From an uncultured Sutterella sp. (lineage in GTDB: Bacteria; Pseudomonadota; Gammaproteobacteria; Burkholderiales; Burkholderiaceae_F): a stretch of 13,521 nt of DNA. Of the stretch, positions 9,328 through 13,521 are shown piece after piece. The stretch spans positions 2,609,204 to 2,622,724 of the forward strand of contig LR994475.1 of the NCBI GenBank assembly GCA_905186105.1, given 5' to 3'. Below the pieces are notes generated by a model. The model had not been told where the DNA came from, searched no databases, and saw nothing but the letters and a program-made list of their open reading frames with translations. How positions within the stretch are numbered: the stretch's first letter is position 1; each line of letters begins with the position of its first letter. A program made the position numbers and the translations under genes.

Positions 9328-9356
9328 GCTGCATGAGAGGGAATCCCTCATGCAGC
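9328..9356 (-). repeat. Strong hairpin between rpsG and fusA
   Basis: GCTGCATGAG and CTCATGCAGC form a perfect 10-bp stem with a 9-base loop in the 59-base rpsG–fusA gap. It is followed by TTATTTAG, a weak T-tract, and the fusA Shine-Dalgarno lies 11 bases further. It may be a partial terminator, an mRNA-processing site or a translational control element. Confidence 0.6.
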
Positions 9357-9365
9357 GAATCGAAA

Positions 9366-9836
9366 TTAGAAGCGGAAGTGCGAGAAGGCCTTGTTGGCTT
9401 CAGCCATACGATGAACTTCATCACGCTTCTTCATGGCGCCGCCACGGCCTTCTACCGCGTCGAGCAATTCGCCGGCGAGACGCTGCGGCATGGACTTTTC
9501 AGAACGCTTCTTGGCAGATTCACGGAGCCAGCGCATGGCGAGAGCCATTCGACGGACAGGACGGACTTCAACCGGAACCTGGTAGTTAGCACCACCCACT
9601 CGGCGGGACTTGACTTCCACCAGCGGACGGACGTTGTTGAGAGCGGTGTTAAACACTTCAAGCGCGTTCTTGCCGGACTTTTCTTCGATCTGCTGGAGGG
9701 CGCCGTAAACGATACGTTCAGTACTGGCCTTCTTGCCGTCAAGCATGATCACGTTGATGAACTTGGTAATTTCGACGCTGCCGAACTTCGGATCGGCAAG
9801 CACTTCGCGTTTCGGTACTTCGCGACGACGGGGCAT
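9366..9836 (-). CDS. rpsG: 30S ribosomal protein S7
   Basis: A 156-residue S7, the 30S head assembly initiator and, in E. coli, the autogenous repressor of the str operon. [58 protein letters not shown] and [20 protein letters not shown] are typical. One stretch looks odd: [11 protein letters not shown], where relatives have Ala or Thr followed by Ala before Glu-Arg. The bases there are AGTACT next to a GGCC at about 9726, so a substitution-type lesion is possible. Other GGCC copies (for example 9387-9390) read normally. The Shine-Dalgarno GAGGA precedes the ATG at 9834-9836. Confidence 0.97.
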   Translation of the reverse strand: MPRRREVPKREVLADPKFGSVEITKFINVIMLDGKKASTERIVYGALQQIEEKSGKNALEVFNTALNNVRPLVEVKSRRVGGANYQVPVEVRPVRRMALAMRWLRESAKKRSEKSMPQRLAGELLDAVEGRGGAMKKRDEVHRMAEANKAFSHFRF

Positions 9837-9990
9837 TTGAATTTCCTCTTTCGTGTCTTCAGTCTATATCCGCAATTAAAAAGAACAGTGCGGACAATCT
9901 AGGTTAAAGCGATCCCATGGATCGCGACTTACTCGGTTGCACAACTTTCGTTGTTTCAACCGTTTGTCCACGGCGTGACGCCGCGAAATA
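9837..9990 (-). promoter_or_regulatory. Structured rpsL–rpsG intercistronic region (possible S7 target)
   Basis: This 154-base gap folds into three hairpins on the coding strand. Just after the rpsL stop CGGCG/CGCCG closes a 3-base loop. At 9935-9961 GGTTG/CAACC encloses ACAAC-GAAA-GTTGT, a GNRA-type tetraloop stem. At 9909-9925 GCGATCC/GGATCGC closes a 3-base loop. In E. coli S7 binds the rpsL–rpsG gap and represses rpsG translation. An analogous role here is inferred from position and structure, not from sequence identity. Confidence 0.5.
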
Positions 9991-10368
9991 TTAAGCGGCC
10001 TTCGGGCGCTTGGCACCGTACTTGGAACGGGCCTGCTTACGATCCTTGACGCCCTGGGTATCCAGAGAGCCACGAACGATATGGTAGCGAACACCAGGAA
10101 GGTCCTTCACACGGCCGCCGCGGATAAGCACGACAGAGTGTTCCTGGAGGTTGTGGCATTCACCGCCGATGTACGAAATAACTTCGAAACCGTTGGTCAG
10201 GCGCACCTTGGCGACCTTACGAAGAGCAGAGTTCGGCTTCTTCGGGGTCGTGGTATACACACGAGTGCAAACGCCACGCTTCTGCGGGCAGTTCTTAAGA
10301 GCGGGGCTCTTGCTCTTGTCGTGCGTGAGCTCACGGGGCTTGCGAACAAGCTGGTTAATAGTAGGCAT
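9991..10368 (-). CDS. rpsL: 30S ribosomal protein S12 (one conserved Gly changed to Cys)
   Basis: A full 125-residue S12, which monitors codon-anticodon pairing in the decoding centre. [11 protein letters not shown] (residues 41-51) and [13 protein letters not shown] (84-96) are wild type, so the lysines linked to streptomycin response are intact, as is the Asp that is beta-methylthiolated in E. coli. In [13 protein letters not shown] residue 71 is Cys (TGC), whereas the family has a nearly invariant Gly (GGC). The expected GAAGGCCAC reads GAATGCCAC at 10155-10158. This is the same site type as the frameshift lesions, so I suspect a miscall. The upstream spacer separates it from the insertion element, and its Shine-Dalgarno (GGAC) is weak. 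Confidence 0.97.
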   Translation of the reverse strand: MPTINQLVRKPRELTHDKSKSPALKNCPQKRGVCTRVYTTTPKKPNSALRKVAKVRLTNGFEVISYIGGECHNLQEHSVVLIRGGRVKDLPGVRYHIVRGSLDTQGVKDRKQARSKYGAKRPKAA

Positions 10369-10648
10369 AAACGTCCGTCTAAAACTAAAAATTGACCTGT
10401 CTAAAACAGGCTATGGTTATAAACGCTTCAGAAGCACCTATTCTCCCCGAACAACCTAGCCGCAGAGGCAAAAAGACGATTCGTGAGAGTCACTACTCCT
10501 GAAAAGCATGTGATTTTCGATCAAAACACTGCCCGCTGTCAAGCGGTAGCGCTTGATTTTTGTAGTAAAAACGCCCACATCTATTTCAGACCCAAACTCC
10601 GCAGGCAAAATCCTATCTAGAAACAGAAGTTTGTCATTGGTCAAGTGA
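10369..10648. other. Gap between rpsL and the transposase gene
   Basis: About 280 bases with no convincing gene. An 83-codon open frame at 10456-10707 on the minus strand overlaps the transposase end and has no recognisable motif. The region holds a small palindrome CCTGT/ACAGG (10396-10410) that resembles the sequence near 12614-12626, and a plus-strand terminator-like hairpin (10539-10562). A TATAAC hexamer on the minus strand (10416-10421) could be an rpsL -10 box, but no good -35 is placed for it. Part of this stretch is probably the 3' non-coding end of the insertion element, but I cannot fix its border. Confidence 0.5.
10539..10562 (+). terminator. Plus-strand terminator-like hairpin at the transposase 3' side
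   Basis: TCAAGCG/CGCTTGA (perfect 7-bp stem, 4-base loop GTAG) is followed on the plus strand by TTTTTG. No plus-strand gene ends here. It could insulate the element from antisense transcription coming from the rpsL side. Confidence 0.4.
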
Positions 10649-12530
10649 CTAACTTCTGAATCTCTTGGCAGGCACATCCACCCGGAACAGACATGTGAGC
10701 CAATCACGAACCCTCTTTGGCAACAAATCCACCAGCCAGTGTTCGCATGATCTGTTCCGGCGTACCGTGTAGCGGTCCATGCTCATCAACAGCTTGTTGA
10801 TTGAGTTTCCCGGCAGCTCCATCTTCCAATTGGGACCACGTTCCTGTTGAAGCATCAGGTTGTGCCGAATCTGCAGCCTAAGGTCGCATCCGATGAGGTA
10901 GACCAACAGTTTCCCGAGATGCGAGGCTTCCGTGACACGCAGACGTCAGTAGGGCAACTGATTTTTCAGTTGGTCAAAGCCTTGTTCAATCAGCCCTCGC
11001 AAACGATATAAATCTATTGCTACAGAGGGATCTTCAACCACATTGCTCTTAATGTTCAGCCAACCGGCGCGGTCAGAAGTCCTGTTAACCGCCGTCTGAT
11101 CAATCACCCATATCTTTTTCGGGGTTTGATGCTGAGATCCCTTCGGGTCAGTACTTCCTTCAGATAAGGTCTTGCCTCCTGGAACAGACGCTGATCGACC
11201 TTTCGTCCATGACTCAATTCATCGAAGACCTGTACCACAAGGCTGTTCAGATTCGACCTGACCGCCTGTGCGCGTTCCGGATCGTAGAAAAGGTGGCTGT
11301 AAACCTTGACGGTGGTTTTATTCGATTTCTGCCAGCTCTCGGTGAAGGTGTGGCTATAAACACGATGAACTCGATCCCAGGCTTGAGTCCTGCGTTCAAG
11401 CTCACGTACCTGTGCAAAAATCCATTTCTCCTCATTGCTGCCGACCGCAATTGGGCAACCAGTAAGGAAGGCCATGTCGTCGTTGATCAGCTTGTTGAGC
11501 ATTGCGTTTGACGGGTAGCCGCGATCGCTGATCAGCATGATTTGATCCATCGGGAAGCCGGTACTGCTTCATGCGTTCATAAATATAGGAATACGATCCG
11601 CGGTCATTGATGGATCCGTTGTAGGCAAATGCGTAAACGATGTGTCCGGTCAGCTGATCGAGAACGGTTGCCAGATTCAGCTGAGGCAGTCCTTCGTCCT
11701 GTTTGGCATGGTAAATTCAATTTGCTCTGCAGATGAGTACGAATTAATGCTCGTGCTGTCAATCGCGCAGTAGCGAACAGGGATTCTTCCTGCGATTTCA
11801 GTATCGCTTCTTCTGCAGAGTTTTGAAACGTTTCGCCCAGAACTCATCCCATGCTTCAGGCGTGCACGTGCGCAGCAGTTTGGTTATTTCCTGACCAGAA
11901 AGATTCTGAGCCACTCGAGGAAGGATCTGATGGTAGTACCAGTCGGAGTAGCAATCGAGTGAACCACCCTTGAGAATCTGATAAATCGCATAGCTGATCC
12001 ACTGTTCGGCATCTTTGCTACCAAACACTTCAGTAGAGCCGACACGATCCCTTGATGAATGGTACCAGACCTTTCAGGGCATAGTGGGGCAGGAAGAATT
12101 TGAAGTTTCCTTCCTCCTTGTCCTCCGGCTCTTCTTCAGTCAACTTCTGGCTCAAGTCCTCATTCGTCGTTTTATCTTCTGCCACAGCACTTTCTTCAAC
12201 AGGCTTCTTATTCGGGAAACCTACGGATTCGGCAGGAAGCTGATCAAAGAACGTATTTTCATCGACAAGATCGTGATTCAAGTAATACCAATCCTGTTGA
12301 GCAAATTCGGGATGTAGGGACAGGAATTTCGAGGACATCTTCACCATGCCGCTAGGCTGGATCACGCCCACCTGGATTTGGACAGCCGGAACAGAACGTC
12401 CCTTCTTCCCCTGCGTCGCCTCTTCCGGAGTAGGAGCAATCCATTTGTTGCGATAAGCCCTGACGTATGTTTTGCCCTTGTTCTTATAAGACATGAGCTT
12501 GAGCTGAAGAATTTCCTGTCCTGTTGCCAT
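10649..12530 (-). CDS. DDE transposase, IS4 superfamily / IS1634-like (about five frameshifts, one in-frame stop)
   Basis: Repaired, this is about 626 residues. The N-terminal part (MATGQEILQLKLMSYKNKGK, then AYRNKWIAPTPEE) is followed by a strongly acidic linker (about residues 125-155). The catalytic core shows RYCAIDSTSINSYS (first Asp), HAKQDEGLPQLNL, ISDRGYPSNAML (second Asp) and YRLRGLIEQGFDQLKNQL, which fits the Y-x2-R-x3-E-x6-K signature of the IS4 superfamily. Frame breaks lie near 12064 (+1), 11802 (+1), 11712 (-1), 11563 (+1) and 11152 (-1); a TGA at 10946-10948 interrupts the frame after KNQLPY. The observed bases there contain GTAC or TAC, as in the ribosomal genes. ATG at 12528-12530 chosen; an in-frame GTG at 12540-12542 is possible. 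It ends KRFRS and TAG at 10649. Whether the gene is active cannot be judged. Confidence 0.8.
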
Positions 12531-12565
12531 TTTCAACGCCACATAGATTGGTTGCGATACGCTAT

Positions 12566-12594
12566 ATTTTACTCTAGTTTTAGCAAGAAAACAA
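12566..12594 (-). promoter_or_regulatory. Candidate transposase promoter
   Basis: On the minus strand TTGTTT (-35, 12589-12594) stands 17 bases before TAAAAT (-10, 12566-12571), about 36 bases upstream of the transposase ATG. The -10 is good and the -35 is weak. The -35 overlaps the end of the hairpin at 12593-12632. Confidence 0.45.
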
Positions 12595-12632
12595 TAGCCC
12601 TGCCAGATTTTTTCCTGTCTGACAGGGCTATT
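12583..12632 (-). terminator. Long hairpin after rpoC: probable rpoBC terminator
   Basis: AATAGCCCTG (12593-12602) and CAGGGCTATT (12623-12632) form a perfect 10-bp stem; inside it CAGA/TCTG adds a 4-bp stem around a loop containing AAAAAA on the minus strand. On the minus strand it is followed by GTTTTCTTGC. It stands about 90 bases past the rpoC stop, as expected for the rpoBC terminator. An alternative is that it is the terminal structure of the insertion element. Confidence 0.6.
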
Positions 12633-12723
12633 GAGATTCTGCGTTATCTAGATAGTAGATTTACCGCGGAGTTCGGGTTCAGATGTGGGCGTCAATCCTA
12701 GATTGATAAGAATCTAACCTAGA

Positions 12724-13521
12724 TTACTTGTCAGCTTTGAGCTCTTCACCAGTCGTGGTGAGCGGTGCATTCAAAGCAGCAAACGGGTCAACCAAAGCGG
12801 TCGGTTCATTGAACGGATCCGTCGCAGCTTCAGCTTCGCGAGCTGCTTCTTCAGCTTCGCGGCGTTCAGCCAATTCACGAGCCTTATGGGCATTGTGGTA
12901 AGCCAAACCCGTACCAGCCGGAATCAAGCGACCCACAATGACGTTTTCCTTCAAGTCACGCAATTCGTCGCGCTTGCCCATGATGGCAGCCTCGGTAAGA
13001 ACACGCGTCGTTTCCTGGAAGGAAGCGGCAGAGATAAAGCTGTCGGTCGACAACGAGACTTTGGTAATACCCAAGAGGATGTTATCGTAGGTCGCAGGAC
13101 GACCACCTTCTACCACCACGCGATCGTTTTCGTCCAACATTTCGGAACGTTCAACCTGTTCACCGGTAATGAAGTGCGTGTCGCCCGGATCAGTAATCTG
13201 AACACGGCGAAGCATCTGACGAACAATCACTTCAATGTGCTTGTCGTTAATCTTCACACCCTGCAAGCGGTAAACGTCCTGAACTTCGTCAACGATATAG
13301 CGAGCAAGTTCTTCAATGCCCAACAAGCGAAGAATGTCGTGCGGATCCACCGGACCGTCAACCACTTCTTCACCCTTCTGAACCACCTGACCGTCATGGA
13401 CAAGAACCGTCTTATCCTTGCTGATCAAGGTTTCATGAGCAATACCGTCGCTACCCGTGATGATCAAGCGCTGCTTACCCTTGGTTTCCTTACCAAAAGT
13501 TACGGTACCGGTCACTTCACC
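12724..13521 (-). CDS. rpoC: RNA polymerase beta' subunit, C-terminal 265 residues (5' part outside window)
   Basis: The frame is open from the window edge to TAA at 12724-12726. It matches the beta' C-terminus: [76 protein letters not shown] and [20 protein letters not shown]. This part forms the base of the trigger-loop side, the switch region contacts and the omega-binding surface. The tail is acidic and Ala/Glu-rich ([19 protein letters not shown]), a lineage-variable end. No frameshift is seen and I find no GGCC in this segment, in line with the site-specific view of the lesions. Downstream come the hairpin at 12593-12632 and the insertion element instead of an immediate str operon. Confidence 0.97.
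   Translation of the reverse strand, partial: GEVTGTVTFGKETKGKQRLIITGSDGIAHETLISKDKTVLVHDGQVVQKGEEVVDGPVDPHDILRLLGIEELARYIVDEVQDVYRLQGVKINDKHIEVIVRQMLRRVQITDPGDTHFITGEQVERSEMLDENDRVVVEGGRPATYDNILLGITKVSLSTDSFISAASFQETTRVLTEAAIMGKRDELRDLKENVIVGRLIPAGTGLAYHNAHKARELAERREAEEAAREAEAATDPFNEPTALVDPFAALNAPLTTTGEELKADK

Larger units (their letters stand above)
10396..12632 (-). mobile_element. IS4-superfamily (IS1634-like) insertion element between rpoC and rpsL; borders tentative
   Basis: A transposase-bearing segment interrupts the otherwise standard rpoC–rpsL junction. Candidate ends share a short palindrome-based motif: CCTGTCTAAAACAGG at 10396-10410 on the plus strand and CCTGTCAGACAGG at 12614-12626 on the minus strand. 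Both are near-palindromes, so they cannot by themselves prove inverted terminal repeats. I saw no clear target-site duplication. The element lies between operons, probably downstream of the rpoC terminator, which would explain why it is tolerated. Confidence 0.5.

Noticed and set aside
10456..10707. An 83-codon minus-strand frame downstream of and overlapping the transposase end.
   Set aside because: No motif or start signal recognised. The alternative frame ending KRFRS looks like a natural transposase end, so this frame is probably non-coding.

Overview
This window is the core ribosomal-protein and translation-factor locus of a betaproteobacterium. All genes are read on the minus strand, so gene order runs from high to low coordinates: rpoC (3' end only), a transposase-bearing insertion element, rpsL, rpsG, fusA, tuf, rpsJ, rplC, rplD, rplW, rplB, rpsS, rplV, rpsC, rplP, rpmC, rpsQ, rplN and the first codons of rplX. 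This is the classic rpoBC–str–S10–spc order. The protein sequences (396-residue EF-Tu, 700-residue EF-G, 103-residue S10) look like Burkholderiales, probably Sutterellaceae. The family-level placement is an inference from protein sequence recall, not a search.

Layout. 12724-13521 is the RpoC C-terminus. 12543-12723 holds a long hairpin (probable rpoC terminator) and the transposase promoter. 10649-12530 is a DDE transposase of the IS4 superfamily (IS1634-like) wedged between rpoC and rpsL. 9366-10368 is rpsL–rpsG with a structured spacer. 5959-9306 is fusA and tuf. 5860-5958 carries a terminator-like hairpin overlapping a promoter upstream of rpsJ. 5379-5547 carries a near-consensus sigma70 promoter and an attenuator-like hairpin ahead of rplC. 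674-5378 is a tightly packed, translationally coupled S10 operon. 429-673 is a spacer with a strong terminator that separates S10 from spc, and rplN/rplX follow.

The most striking feature is a set of small lesions. rplN, rpsC, rplV, rpsS (twice), rplC, tuf (four times), fusA (four times) and the transposase (about five frameshifts and one in-frame stop) are broken by single-base indels. Further conserved residues are changed in frame (S12 Gly71 to Cys, an EF-G Gly to Val, an EF-Tu Arg to His). When each lesion is repaired to the residue conserved in its family, the repaired bases can nearly always be written as GGCC, and the observed bases are scrambled forms, most often containing GTAC or TACC. 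Repair restores the usual length of every affected ribosomal or factor gene. Because essential genes and a dispensable transposase carry the same signature, I read this as systematic base-calling error at (probably modified) GGCC sites rather than real pseudogenes. About twenty intact GGCC copies elsewhere show that the effect is not universal. Frameshifted genes are therefore annotated over their full repaired span.
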